A stretch of 14,500 bases of DNA from Candidatus Zixiibacteriota bacterium (GTDB taxonomy: Bacteria > Zixibacteria > MSB-5A5 > GN15 > FEB-12): contig QNAG01000041.1 in the NCBI GenBank assembly GCA_003641415.1, forward strand, positions 1 to 14,500, written 5' to 3'. The position numbers and the translations under genes are program-made. Of this stretch, positions 1-7,300 are shown piece by piece (positions within the stretch are counted from its first letter, which is position 1; the number at the start of each line of letters is the position of its first letter). Below the pieces are notes generated by a model. That model saw nothing but the letters and a program-made list of their open reading frames with translations. It searched no databases and was not told the origin of the DNA.

Positions 1-106
1 CGCTATAGCTTTCCTTGCCTTTGATAACCTTAGAAAATATGTACAGTTCAGAACGTAAACCATTCGCAGGCAATATGTTTTTAAGTTAAAGAGAGAAATA
101 TTCGCC
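1..106. other. Left edge, no recognisable gene
   Basis: AT-rich sequence. One + frame is open from the edge to a TAA at 56-58 (18 codons) and could be the tail of an upstream gene, but it is too short to judge. Nothing else is supported here. Confidence 0.5.
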
Positions 107-135
107 TTGACATTTTTTCATCTGTGTTATATTAT
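107..135 (+). promoter_or_regulatory. Sigma-70-type promoter for tRNA-Val (and possibly thrS)
   Basis: A perfect -35 box TTGACA (107-112) is followed after exactly 17 bp by TATTAT (130-135), which matches the TATAAT consensus at five of six positions. Transcription would start near 142, about 40 bases before the tRNA. A 6-bp inverted repeat, TTGACC (147-152) and GGTCAA (162-167), lies just inside the predicted transcript. Its role, as operator or leader hairpin, is unknown. Confidence 0.8.
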
Positions 136-181
136 TATTGCTTTCGTTGACCTTGTATATTGGTCAAAAAGTAATGAGTAT

Positions 182-258
182 GGGCGATTAGCTCAGATGG
201 TTAGAGTACTTGCTTGACATGCAAGGGGTCACTGGTTCAATTCCAGTATCGCCCACCA
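182..258 (+). tRNA. tRNA-Val (anticodon GAC)
   Basis: A complete cloverleaf of 77 nt including the encoded CCA. The acceptor arms GGGCGAT (182-188) and ATCGCCC (248-254) pair fully, with discriminator A255 and CCA at 256-258. The D stem is GCTC/GAGT. The anticodon stem CTTGC/GCAAG (209-213, 221-225) closes the loop TTGACAT (214-220) with GAC at 216-218, which reads GUC and, by wobble, GUU valine codons. The T arm ACTGG/CCAGT closes the TTCAATT loop. It lies behind a strong promoter and 75 nt before the thrS start. Confidence 0.97.
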
Positions 259-270
259 TTTGAAGATGTG

Positions 271-312
271 AGCGGATTTGCGTGGTCTGATCCCCTCGGC
301 AATCCGCTTTTG
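271..312 (+). terminator. Terminator-like hairpin between tRNA-Val and thrS
   Basis: AGCGGATT (271-278) pairs perfectly with AATCCGCT (301-308). With a one-base bulge at 279, G280-C281 can extend the stem by pairing with G299-C300. The second arm runs into TTTT (308-311) and further T-rich sequence. This fits an intrinsic terminator for the tRNA, but it ends only about 10 bases before the thrS ribosome binding site. It may therefore be leaky, or act as a thrS leader attenuator. No tRNA-responsive T-box motif was recognised. Confidence 0.5.
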
Positions 313-333
313 TTTATATTTGGAGTAAACAAG

Positions 334-2262
334 TTGGCTCAATTACAGATCAAATTTCCCGATGGTTCTATCAAGCAATTTGAGCTTGGAACTACCGGTT
401 ACGATATCGCCGCCAGTATTTCACCGAGTCTTGCCAAGGCGGCTTTGGCTGTCAAGGTCGATGGTGAAGTGCGCGATCTCAATGCAATTATTTCGAATGA
501 TGCTCTTGTGGAAATACTGACTTTTGATCAGCCGGAAGGAAAGCAAGTCTTCTGGCATTCCAGCTCTCACGTTATGGCTCAGGCAGTTCAGGAACTATTC
601 CCCGGCGTTAAGCTGGCAATTGGTCCGTCAATTGATGAAGGGTGGTACTACGACTTTGATATTGAGAAACCATTCTTACCTGAAGATCTGCAGAAGATTG
701 AAAAGAGAATGGAAGAGATCATCAAAGAGAATTCAGATTATTCCTGCGAAACGATGACCCGTCAAGAGGCGATAGAACGTTGTCGTCAGGCGGGCGAAGA
801 CTATAAAGTAGAGTTGCTGGAGGACATTGAAGGCGAGACTGTGACTTTTTACCATCACTCGAGCTTCAAGGACCTTTGTCGCGGCCCGCACATTCCTCGG
901 ACGGGTATCATCAAGGCATTCAAACTAACTTCTACATCGGGTGCCTATTGGCGTGGCGATGAGCGTCGTCCAATGCTTCAACGTATTTATGGAGTGTCTT
1001 ATCCAAAGAAAGCGATGCTTGATGATTACCTGTATCGTATGGAGGAGGCCAAGAAACGTGACCACCGGGTTTTGGGGAAGCAACTTGAGCTATATTCCAT
1101 AAACGATGAAGTTGGCGCTGGGCTGGTATTGTGGCATCCGCGGGGTGCACGGGTCCGTAACGAAATCGAGAACTTCTGGCGTGAGGAACATCTGAAATAT
1201 GGCTATGAACTGGTCTTTTCACCACACATTGCCTTGAGAGGTTTGTGGGAACGCAGTGGTCATACCGATTTTTATAGCGACTCGATGCTTAGCCCGGTTG
1301 AGGTTGAGGGGCGCTTTTATCAATTAAAGCCCATGAACTGCCCATTCCATATTTATATGTACAAATCTCGCCTGTGGTCATATCGTGACCTGCCGCTCCG
1401 ATGGGCGGAACTTGGGACAGTGTATCGTTTTGAACCAGGCGGAGTCCTGCATGGTTTGATGAGAGTGCGCGGCTTTACCCAAGATGATGCTCATCACTTT
1501 GTGACCCAAGAGAACATGGAAGAGGAAGTCATTTGGGTTCTCGACTTCTGTGTTCATATTCTCAAATCGTTCGGATTCTCCACTTATGATATTTACCTGT
1601 CGACCCGACCGGAAAAAGCAATCGGGGATGCTGAAGACTGGGATCGCGCTGAAAGAAGTCTCAGGTCTGCCCTTGAAAAGACTGGGCTAGAGTATCAGGT
1701 TGATGAAGGTGGAGGAGCCTTCTACGGTCCCAAGATTGATATTAAAATTAAAGATGCTCTGAATCGCAGTTGGCAGTGTTCAACTATTCAGTTCGATTTT
1801 TCCTTGCCGGAACGGTTCGATCTCTATTATATTGATAAAGATGGCCGTCAAAAACGACCGTATATGATACATCGTGCTTTGCTCGGATCAATAGAGCGAT
1901 TTTTTGGTGTGCTTGTTGAGCATTATGCCGGTAACTTCCCGTTGTGGCTGGCGCCGGTTCAGGTGAAGGTTTTGCCTGTTACCGACAGCTTTAATGATTT
2001 CGGTCGCCAGGTTGTTGATGAGCTTATCAATCACGGAATTCGTGCCGTTATTGATGATCGTTCCGAGAAGATAGGCGCAAAAATACGTGATGCTGAGTTG
2101 CTAAAAGTGCCTTATATGTGTATCGTTGGAGCCAGGGAAGCTGAGTCCCAAACCGTGTCGTTGAGAAAGCACGGTGTTGGTGATCAGGGTTCCATGACTT
2201 TTCCTGAAACCGTGGCACTGCTAAGAAAAGAGATTGAAGACAAAGGACTTGATAAGTCGTAG
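334..2262 (+). CDS. thrS: Threonyl-tRNA synthetase (ThrRS)
   Basis: Charges tRNA-Thr with threonine in the cytoplasm and edits mischarged Ser-tRNA-Thr. The start is TTG at 334: GGAG (322-325) sits 8 nt upstream and the product begins MAQLQIKFPDGS, the usual TGS-domain opening. The result is 642 residues, the same as E. coli ThrRS. The frame is open further upstream, but that part lies in the tRNA gene. Domain order is TGS (about 1-62), editing domain with H75-x3-H79 and C182/H186, class II catalytic core, and C-terminal anticodon-binding domain (about 540-642). The zinc ligands C336, H387 and H513 are all present, in the contexts MNCPFH, DDAHHF and MIHRALLGS. First gene of the thrS-infC-rpmI-rplT-pheST run; infC follows after 18 nt. 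Confidence 0.97.
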   Translation: MAQLQIKFPDGSIKQFELGTTGYDIAASISPSLAKAALAVKVDGEVRDLNAIISNDALVEILTFDQPEGKQVFWHSSSHVMAQAVQELFPGVKLAIGPSIDEGWYYDFDIEKPFLPEDLQKIEKRMEEIIKENSDYSCETMTRQEAIERCRQAGEDYKVELLEDIEGETVTFYHHSSFKDLCRGPHIPRTGIIKAFKLTSTSGAYWRGDERRPMLQRIYGVSYPKKAMLDDYLYRMEEAKKRDHRVLGKQLELYSINDEVGAGLVLWHPRGARVRNEIENFWREEHLKYGYELVFSPHIALRGLWERSGHTDFYSDSMLSPVEVEGRFYQLKPMNCPFHIYMYKSRLWSYRDLPLRWAELGTVYRFEPGGVLHGLMRVRGFTQDDAHHFVTQENMEEEVIWVLDFCVHILKSFGFSTYDIYLSTRPEKAIGDAEDWDRAERSLRSALEKTGLEYQVDEGGGAFYGPKIDIKIKDALNRSWQCSTIQFDFSLPERFDLYYIDKDGRQKRPYMIHRALLGSIERFFGVLVEHYAGNFPLWLAPVQVKVLPVTDSFNDFGRQVVDELINHGIRAVIDDRSEKIGAKIRDAELLKVPYMCIVGAREAESQTVSLRKHGVGDQGSMTFPETVALLRKEIEDKGLDKS

Positions 2263-2270
2263 ATATCGTA

Positions 2271-2283
2271 GGAGGATTTCATA
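2271..2283 (+). promoter_or_regulatory. Strong Shine-Dalgarno deciding the infC AUA start
   Basis: GGAGG (2271-2275) lies 5 nt from ATA (2281-2283) and about 44 nt from the first conventional start, GTG 2320. The spacing and the conserved upstream protein sequence both support initiation at the AUA codon. Confidence 0.72.
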
Positions 2284-2913
2284 GGTAGCAAAGACCTGCG
2301 CATTAACCGCCGAATAAGGGTGTCGCCCGTTAGATTAATTGGCCCCGAAGGCGAACAAATCGGTATTGTCCCGACCACCGATGCTCTACAGAGAGCTGAG
2401 GACTCAGGGCTTGATCTGGTAGAAGTATCTCCTAACAGCAAGCCACCGGTTTGCCGGATTTTGGATTACGGGAAATACAAGTACGAACTTGCCAAGAAGG
2501 ACCGAGCGGCGAGAAAAAAGCAGCACTCATTTCAGTTGAAGGAGATGCGCTATAGACCTAAAATTGACAAGCATGATTTTCAGTTTAAGACCAATCACGT
2601 TCGTAATTTTATTGAGTCCGGCAGTAAAGTAAAAGTTTTTGTTATGTTTCGCGGTCGTGAGATGGCGCGAACTGAATTCGGTCGAGAGGTGCTTAAGCGA
2701 ATAGCTAAAGAGCTGGATGATGTGGCCTTAGTTGAGGTACAGCCACGTCTTGATGGTCGGCATATGAATATGGTTATTGCCCCCAGGCCGGAAGTTATGA
2801 AGAACCTGCGAAAAGAGGCTGGGTCATCTCAGGCGGATAAAAGTCAGGAGAAACCAAAGCCAGAGGTAAAAGAAGAAGTTACTCAAACGGTCGAAACGAC
2901 CGACTCAAATTAG
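2281..2913 (+). CDS. infC: Translation initiation factor IF-3, probable AUA start
   Basis: IF-3 binds the 30S subunit, prevents premature 50S joining and checks the start codon and initiator tRNA. Family-typical sequence begins well before the first GTG (2320): KDLRINRRIRV, then VRLIGPEGEQIGI. In that frame there is no ATG, GTG or TTG between the stop at 2269-2271 and 2320. The strong GGAGG (2271-2275) is followed after 5 nt by ATA (2281), so AUA is the best start; CTG at 2296 or ATT at 2302 are weaker options. Non-AUG starts are known for infC (AUU in E. coli) and make synthesis self-limiting, because IF-3 rejects them. From 2281 the product is 210 residues. This is longer than the usual 170-180 because of a charged C-terminal tail of about 30 residues rich in K, E, Q and T. 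The N-domain, linker helix and C-domain are all recognisable. Confidence 0.93.
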   Translation: MGSKDLRINRRIRVSPVRLIGPEGEQIGIVPTTDALQRAEDSGLDLVEVSPNSKPPVCRILDYGKYKYELAKKDRAARKKQHSFQLKEMRYRPKIDKHDFQFKTNHVRNFIESGSKVKVFVMFRGREMARTEFGREVLKRIAKELDDVALVEVQPRLDGRHMNMVIAPRPEVMKNLRKEAGSSQADKSQEKPKPEVKEEVTQTVETTDSN

Positions 2914-2945
2914 ATACAGTATAGTTGCAGATGAAAAGGTAAGTA

Positions 2946-3143
2946 ATGCCAAAGATGAAGACACAGCGAAGTGCTGCGAAGCGCTTCAAAAGAACAGCGT
3001 CCGGCAAGCTCAAAAGGCGTAAAGCGTATAAGACTCACATTTTGACCAAGATGTCTCCCAAGCGCAAGCGTCAGCTTCGTCGACCGACACTTTTGTCCAA
3101 AGCGGACACTAAACGAATAGAACGGATGCTCCCCAATCTCTGA
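2946..3143 (+). CDS. rpmI: 50S ribosomal protein L35 (bL35)
   Basis: A basic protein of 65 residues, the usual length, opening MPKMKTQRSAAKRFKRTASG with the family's later KAYKTHILTKMSPKRKRQLR block. It is a structural protein of the large ribosomal subunit. AAGG (about 2936-2939) precedes the ATG. It lies 32 nt after infC and 39 nt before rplT, the near-universal infC-rpmI-rplT order. In E. coli, L20 represses this pair at the translational level. I could not identify the corresponding pseudoknot by eye. Confidence 0.97.
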   Translation: MPKMKTQRSAAKRFKRTASGKLKRRKAYKTHILTKMSPKRKRQLRRPTLLSKADTKRIERMLPNL

Positions 3144-3182
3144 TTGATTGATGAGCTAAGCCTAATACAGGAGAAATAAACG

Positions 3183-3533
3183 ATGCCACGAGCAAAGAAC
3201 AATGTTGCTGCGCATCAGCGTCATAAAAAGGTCCTCAAGCGGGCTCGCGGAAACTTCGGTGGTCGCAGCAAGCTTTATAGGACAGCTGTTGAGACAGTCC
3301 ACAAGGGACTCAAGTATGCCTATCGCGACCGCCGTAACAAAAAGCGCGAATTCCGTCGGCTTTGGATCACACGCATTTCGGCTGCGGCTAAAATGTGCGG
3401 GACAAATTATTCAACATTTATGGCTGGCCTAAAAAAGTCCGGAGTGAATCTTGATCGCAAGATACTGGCTGATATTGCAGCACGTGATATGGCAACTTTC
3501 GCATCGTTAGCCAAAATGGCTACCGGCGAATAG
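3183..3533 (+). CDS. rplT: 50S ribosomal protein L20 (bL20)
   Basis: 116 residues, the normal size. The family blocks MPRAKNNVAAHQRHKKVLKR, YAYRDRRNKKREFRRLWITR and LKKSGVNLDRKILADIA are clear. L20 binds 23S rRNA early in 50S assembly and in studied bacteria also controls its own operon. AGGAG near 3169-3174 is a good ribosome binding site for the ATG at 3183. The pheS start follows 17 nt after the stop. Confidence 0.98.
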   Translation: MPRAKNNVAAHQRHKKVLKRARGNFGGRSKLYRTAVETVHKGLKYAYRDRRNKKREFRRLWITRISAAAKMCGTNYSTFMAGLKKSGVNLDRKILADIAARDMATFASLAKMATGE

Positions 3534-3550
3534 TCACTACTTGATATATT

Positions 3551-4564
3551 ATGTCCGTACTGGATGACATCAGCGTTCTAATGGAAAAAGCATTCGAGCG
3601 AATCAGTCAGGCTGATTCGCTCGCTGCGCTTAATGACGTTAGGGTCAGTTTTCTGGGGAAGAAGGGCAAGATTACGGCTATTCTTAAAGATTTAGGTAAG
3701 CTGCCCGTAGAGGAACGCAGGCAAATAGGGGCCGCCGCGAATAATGCCCGAAGCGCTATAGAACGGCGTATTGAGGAGGCTAAAGACCACCTTGGATCAG
3801 GTGACTCCCGAACATTTATAGACCCTACTTTACCCGGGACAGCACAGCCATTGGGTCACGTTCATATCCTAAATCAAGTGACGGATGATATCTGTCGTAC
3901 ATTCTATGGAATGGGTTTTGAGATTGCTCATGGTCCTGATATTGAAACAGACTATTATAATTTCGAAGCACTCAATTTTCCTCCCGATCATCCGGCTCGA
4001 GATATGCAGGATACCCTTTTTGTTGAAGGGGAGCGAGTCCTGCGTACTCACACGACACCAGTGCAAGTACGAGAGTTAGAACGCCGAAAACCCCCTATCA
4101 AAATTATCACGCCGGGGAGATGTTTCCGCAATGAAGCTATTTCAACACGCGCTCATGTTGCTTTTACTCAGGTGGACGGATTCCTTGTCGATGAAGGTAT
4201 AAGCGTATCCGATTTGAAGGGTGTTCTAGTAGCATTCTGTAAGGCTTTCTTTGGTGAAGATGTTAAACTGAACTTCCGGCCGTCATTTTTTCCTTTTACC
4301 GAGCCATCAGCCGAGGTCGATGTCTCGTGCATTCTATGTGGCGGTAAAGGGTGTCAACTGTGCAAGTATTCGGGTTGGCTGGAGATACTCGGTTGCGGAA
4401 TGATTGATCCCAACGTGCTTGATACGGTTGGCATCGATAGCGAGAAGTACACCGGCTATGCATTCGGCCTTGGTGTCGAGCGGATTGCTATGCTAAAATA
4501 TAAAATCAATGACATTAGGCTGTTTTTTAATAACGACGTAAGGTTCCTAAGTCAATTTAAATAG
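3551..4564 (+). CDS. pheS: Phenylalanyl-tRNA synthetase alpha subunit
   Basis: Catalytic subunit of the (alpha-beta)2 PheRS that charges tRNA-Phe; 337 residues. An N-terminal helical coiled-coil domain (about 1-90) binds tRNA. The class II core follows with motif 2 (GRCFRNEAIS), the phenylalanine-pocket segment FRPSFFPFTEPSAEVDV and motif 3 (YAFGLGVERIAMLKY). An insertion carries two CxxC pairs, C260/C263 and C268/C271, before GWLEILGCGM. This zinc-knuckle-like insertion occurs in many bacterial PheS proteins but not in the E. coli one. The start gives the normal N-terminus, yet no clear Shine-Dalgarno precedes ATG 3551, so coupling to rplT translation 17 nt upstream is plausible. Confidence 0.97.
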   Translation: MSVLDDISVLMEKAFERISQADSLAALNDVRVSFLGKKGKITAILKDLGKLPVEERRQIGAAANNARSAIERRIEEAKDHLGSGDSRTFIDPTLPGTAQPLGHVHILNQVTDDICRTFYGMGFEIAHGPDIETDYYNFEALNFPPDHPARDMQDTLFVEGERVLRTHTTPVQVRELERRKPPIKIITPGRCFRNEAISTRAHVAFTQVDGFLVDEGISVSDLKGVLVAFCKAFFGEDVKLNFRPSFFPFTEPSAEVDVSCILCGGKGCQLCKYSGWLEILGCGMIDPNVLDTVGIDSEKYTGYAFGLGVERIAMLKYKINDIRLFFNNDVRFLSQFK

Positions 4565-4567
4565 ATT

Positions 4568-6952
4568 ATGAAGATCTCATACCAATGGATACTTAAGTTA
4601 TCCGGGTTGGATTGGCCGGTAAAGGAAATGGCTGACCGTCTGACTAATTGCGGCACGGCAGTGGAAGAAATTGAGCCCACAGATCAGTATATGGAGAAAG
4701 TTGTTGTCGGTGCTGTGATTGATCTCAAGTCTATTAAAGGGGCTGACAAGATAAAGCTGGCTACGGTTGATGTTGGCTCCGAGACGATGGATCTCATATG
4801 TGGGGCACCTAATGTTGCTGTCGGACAGAAAGTCCCAGTGGCGTTACTTGGTGCCAAATTAACTGGAGATTTCGTTCTCAAGAAGGCTAAAATTCGTGGT
4901 GTGGAATCCTGTGGGATGATCTGTTCTGAGCGTGAACTGGGTATCTCGGATGATCATTCTGGAATAATGGTTTTCGATTCTGATGCGCCGGTAGGTACAC
5001 CGCTGGCTGACTATCTCGATTTCCATGACCATCAATTGACGTTCGAACTCACTCCTAACCGGCCTGATTCAATGTCCGCTATCGGGATTGCCCGCGATGC
5101 TGCTGCTTTGGCTGGAGTATCTGTACGTCGGCCTGAGTTAGATGTAGTAGAATCATCTGAAAAGGCGTCAGACTATGTCTCTGTTAGGGTTGATGATTCT
5201 GATGTCTGCCCAAGGTATGCCGCCCGTATCATCAAGAATGTAAAAATTTGTTCATCGCCATGGTGGATTCAGAAAAAATTGCTGGTATCAGGTATTCGTC
5301 CAATCAACAATATAGTTGATATCACAAATTATGTCCTTCTTGAGACTGGTCACCCGCTACACGCTTTTGATTATGATCGTTTTGGCTCAAAGGAAGTAAT
5401 AGTCCGTCGCGCCACCAAGGGAGAGAAGTTTACTACCCTCGACGGCAAGGGACATGACCTCATCCCGGATGTTTTGCTTATTACCAACGGCAAGAGTGGG
5501 GTTGCTGCTGCTGGTGTTATGGGTGGACTAGATTCAGAAGTAGAAAATACAACGGCAAATATTTTGTTGGAGTCAGCCTATTTTGCCCCATCCATTATTC
5601 GCAAGAGCCGCAAGTATCTGGGCTTTGTGACAGAATCATCTACACGATTCGAGAAAGGGGCAGACCCAAACGGTGTTGTCTTTGCCATTGATAGGGCTGC
5701 GTCTTTGATGCATGAGCTATGTGGGGGAGAAGTGCTTTCCGGGATAGTTGACTGTTACCCGAATGAGATAAAACCCGTTACTATATCGTTTCGTCCAACT
5801 CGCTGCAACGCTATACTTGGTACTAATCTAACGACCGATCGTATGAAAGAGATTCTCTCCAGTCTCGAAATGGAAGTAACCGGTGAAGATAAACTAATTG
5901 TGAAGGTTCCGACTTTTCGCCCGGACATTGAACGCGAAATTGATCTTATCGAGGAGGTTGCCCGAATGGAGGGGTGGGCTAACATCCCGGATGCTATTGC
6001 TAATGTCGGTCCTCTTTTTACGCCTATTCACCGATGTGATAGCTTTACTGAGGAGACACGCACAGTTCTTACCGGAGCAGGGTTCGATGAGATTGTTAAT
6101 CATGGTTTGGTGAACAGTAAATTTGCAAAGGAAGTAAATCCTGATCTTGATCAAGTGCGTATTGTTAATCCGTCATCCTCTGATTTGGATGCCATGCGCA
6201 ACAGCCTGTCGCTTTCGACTCTTGTTGTAGTTGAACATAATATTTCGCACCGAAATACGGATTTGCATTTGTTCGAGATAGGCACGGCATATTTTCCACC
6301 TGATAACCATCATGATTGGCGGGAAGATCAGCGTATTGCTCTGGCTGTGACTGGCAATACGCCAAATGGTTGGCGCCGGACACCAAGACCGCTTGACTTC
6401 TATGACCTGACAGGCGCTATTGAACATCTGGTTGCTCACTTTCACTGGCCCGCTTTCGAGTATGTAACTGGAGAAATCAGCTATCTTGAACCAGCGCTAT
6501 CTTTTGATATCCGGATTAAAGGTCAGGTAATAGGTTCAATTGGACAGGTGGCTCCAAAAATTGCTCGCCTGGCTGAAATAAAACAGCCGGTCTACATGGC
6601 GGAGTTCTCGACAACATCTTTGTTGGAGATGAACGTTCCGATTCCATCCTTTAAACCTTTACCGCAGTTTCCAGCAGCTCCGCGTGATATGGCTTTTGTC
6701 GTTGATGCTGATGTTCTGGCGGGGGATTTGTTGACTGCCATACGAAAAGCAGCGGGTCCATTGGCTGAGGAAGTCAATATCTTTGATCTGTATACTGGTA
6801 AACAGATCGAAAAGGGAAGAAAATCGATAGCTGTAGCTATCACTTATCGTTCGTCTGATAGAAGCTTGTCTGGCGAGGAAGTTGATGTGGTACAGGACAA
6901 TATAGCGGTTGTATTAAAGAAAAAGTTTAATGCAGAGATAAGGGATAAATAA
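4568..6952 (+). CDS. pheT: Phenylalanyl-tRNA synthetase beta subunit
   Basis: Beta subunit of PheRS, which contributes tRNA binding and editing of Tyr-tRNA-Phe; 794 residues, family-typical. Domains in order: short N-terminal segment; OB-fold tRNA-binding domain (about 40-150, VVVGAVIDLKSIKGADKIKL, ending at the ERELGIS segment); B3/B4 editing domain (about 210-390, with NNIVDITNYVLLETGHPLHAFD); B5 domain (about 400-475, ending FRPDIEREIDLIEEVAR); inactive synthetase-like core; and FDX-ACB domain (about 700-794, FPAAPRDMAFVV). It starts 3 nt after the pheS stop, consistent with translational coupling of the two subunits, and its TAA overlaps the next gene's ATG by one base. Confidence 0.97.
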   Translation: MKISYQWILKLSGLDWPVKEMADRLTNCGTAVEEIEPTDQYMEKVVVGAVIDLKSIKGADKIKLATVDVGSETMDLICGAPNVAVGQKVPVALLGAKLTGDFVLKKAKIRGVESCGMICSERELGISDDHSGIMVFDSDAPVGTPLADYLDFHDHQLTFELTPNRPDSMSAIGIARDAAALAGVSVRRPELDVVESSEKASDYVSVRVDDSDVCPRYAARIIKNVKICSSPWWIQKKLLVSGIRPINNIVDITNYVLLETGHPLHAFDYDRFGSKEVIVRRATKGEKFTTLDGKGHDLIPDVLLITNGKSGVAAAGVMGGLDSEVENTTANILLESAYFAPSIIRKSRKYLGFVTESSTRFEKGADPNGVVFAIDRAASLMHELCGGEVLSGIVDCYPNEIKPVTISFRPTRCNAILGTNLTTDRMKEILSSLEMEVTGEDKLIVKVPTFRPDIEREIDLIEEVARMEGWANIPDAIANVGPLFTPIHRCDSFTEETRTVLTGAGFDEIVNHGLVNSKFAKEVNPDLDQVRIVNPSSSDLDAMRNSLSLSTLVVVEHNISHRNTDLHLFEIGTAYFPPDNHHDWREDQRIALAVTGNTPNGWRRTPRPLDFYDLTGAIEHLVAHFHWPAFEYVTGEISYLEPALSFDIRIKGQVIGSIGQVAPKIARLAEIKQPVYMAEFSTTSLLEMNVPIPSFKPLPQFPAAPRDMAFVVDADVLAGDLLTAIRKAAGPLAEEVNIFDLYTGKQIEKGRKSIAVAITYRSSDRSLSGEEVDVVQDNIAVVLKKKFNAEIRDK

Positions 6953-7194
6953 TGATTGAGGGAAAGCTTTCCCAATTGGTTGTCAGGGTCGACCAGCTAA
7001 TCGAGCGTATGGAGACTCTAAAGCAAGAGAATCAGGCACTTAAGTCCGAAAGTAATCGACTAAGGTTGGAATTGAGCGACATTCAGGATCAGTTAATGAA
7101 CTTGGAACTCAAGAATGCGGACCAATCCCAGGCGGTTAAGTCACGGTTGACAAGTGTTCTGTCTCGACTAAAAGAACTCGAGCAGATAGGATAG
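6952..7194 (+). CDS. Small coiled-coil protein, ZapB-like
   Basis: 80 residues, almost entirely predicted helix with heptad spacing of L, I and V and many E, K, Q and R. There is no signal peptide or membrane segment. The run QLIERMETLKQENQALK and the end SRLTSVLSRLKELEQ resemble short coiled-coil proteins annotated as ZapB-like or cell-division coiled-coil proteins upstream of zapA in many bacteria. The start overlaps the pheT stop (TAATG), with AGGG (6941-6944) 7 nt before it, so it is translationally tied to pheT. Adjacency to zapA supports a role in Z-ring assembly, but coiled coils are low in specificity. The function is an inference. Confidence 0.72.
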   Translation: MIEGKLSQLVVRVDQLIERMETLKQENQALKSESNRLRLELSDIQDQLMNLELKNADQSQAVKSRLTSVLSRLKELEQIG

Positions 7195-7205
7195 TAAGTT
7201 TTTAC

Positions 7206-7234
7206 TTGACTTGAGCGAGCCCGTTAAGTATAAC
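7206..7234 (+). promoter_or_regulatory. Internal sigma-70-like promoter before zapA
   Basis: TTGACT (7206-7211) and TATAAC (7229-7234) each match consensus at five of six positions and are 17 bp apart. The start point would be near 7240-7242. A perfect palindrome CTTAC-T-GTAAG (7234-7244) covers the end of the -10 box and the predicted start point. A second short hairpin, AGTAA/TTACT (7193-7197, 7202-7206), lies at the -35 edge. The promoter would let zapA-rny-ymdB-folD be expressed apart from the synthetase operon. Confidence 0.68.
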
Positions 7235-7300
7235 TTACTGTAAGATAGTAGGATAAGTAGATTTTTGTGAGTATTAGCCTGATCATCAGTGATTGATAAT

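Noticed and set aside
1..63. Minus-strand frame open from position 63 to the left edge
   Set aside because: Only about 21 codons, no ribosome binding site and no recognisable sequence.
214..333. Upstream extension of thrS starting inside the tRNA (TTG 214)
   Set aside because: The extra 40 residues come from the tRNA anticodon loop onward and the terminator-like hairpin, do not resemble ThrRS, and have no ribosome binding site. TTG 334 has both.
258..334. T-box riboswitch controlling thrS
   Set aside because: The spacer is too short and no T-box consensus or specifier stem was seen.
2320..2913. GTG 2320 as the infC start
   Set aside because: Conserved IF-3 residues lie upstream in the same frame and the strong Shine-Dalgarno is about 44 nt away.
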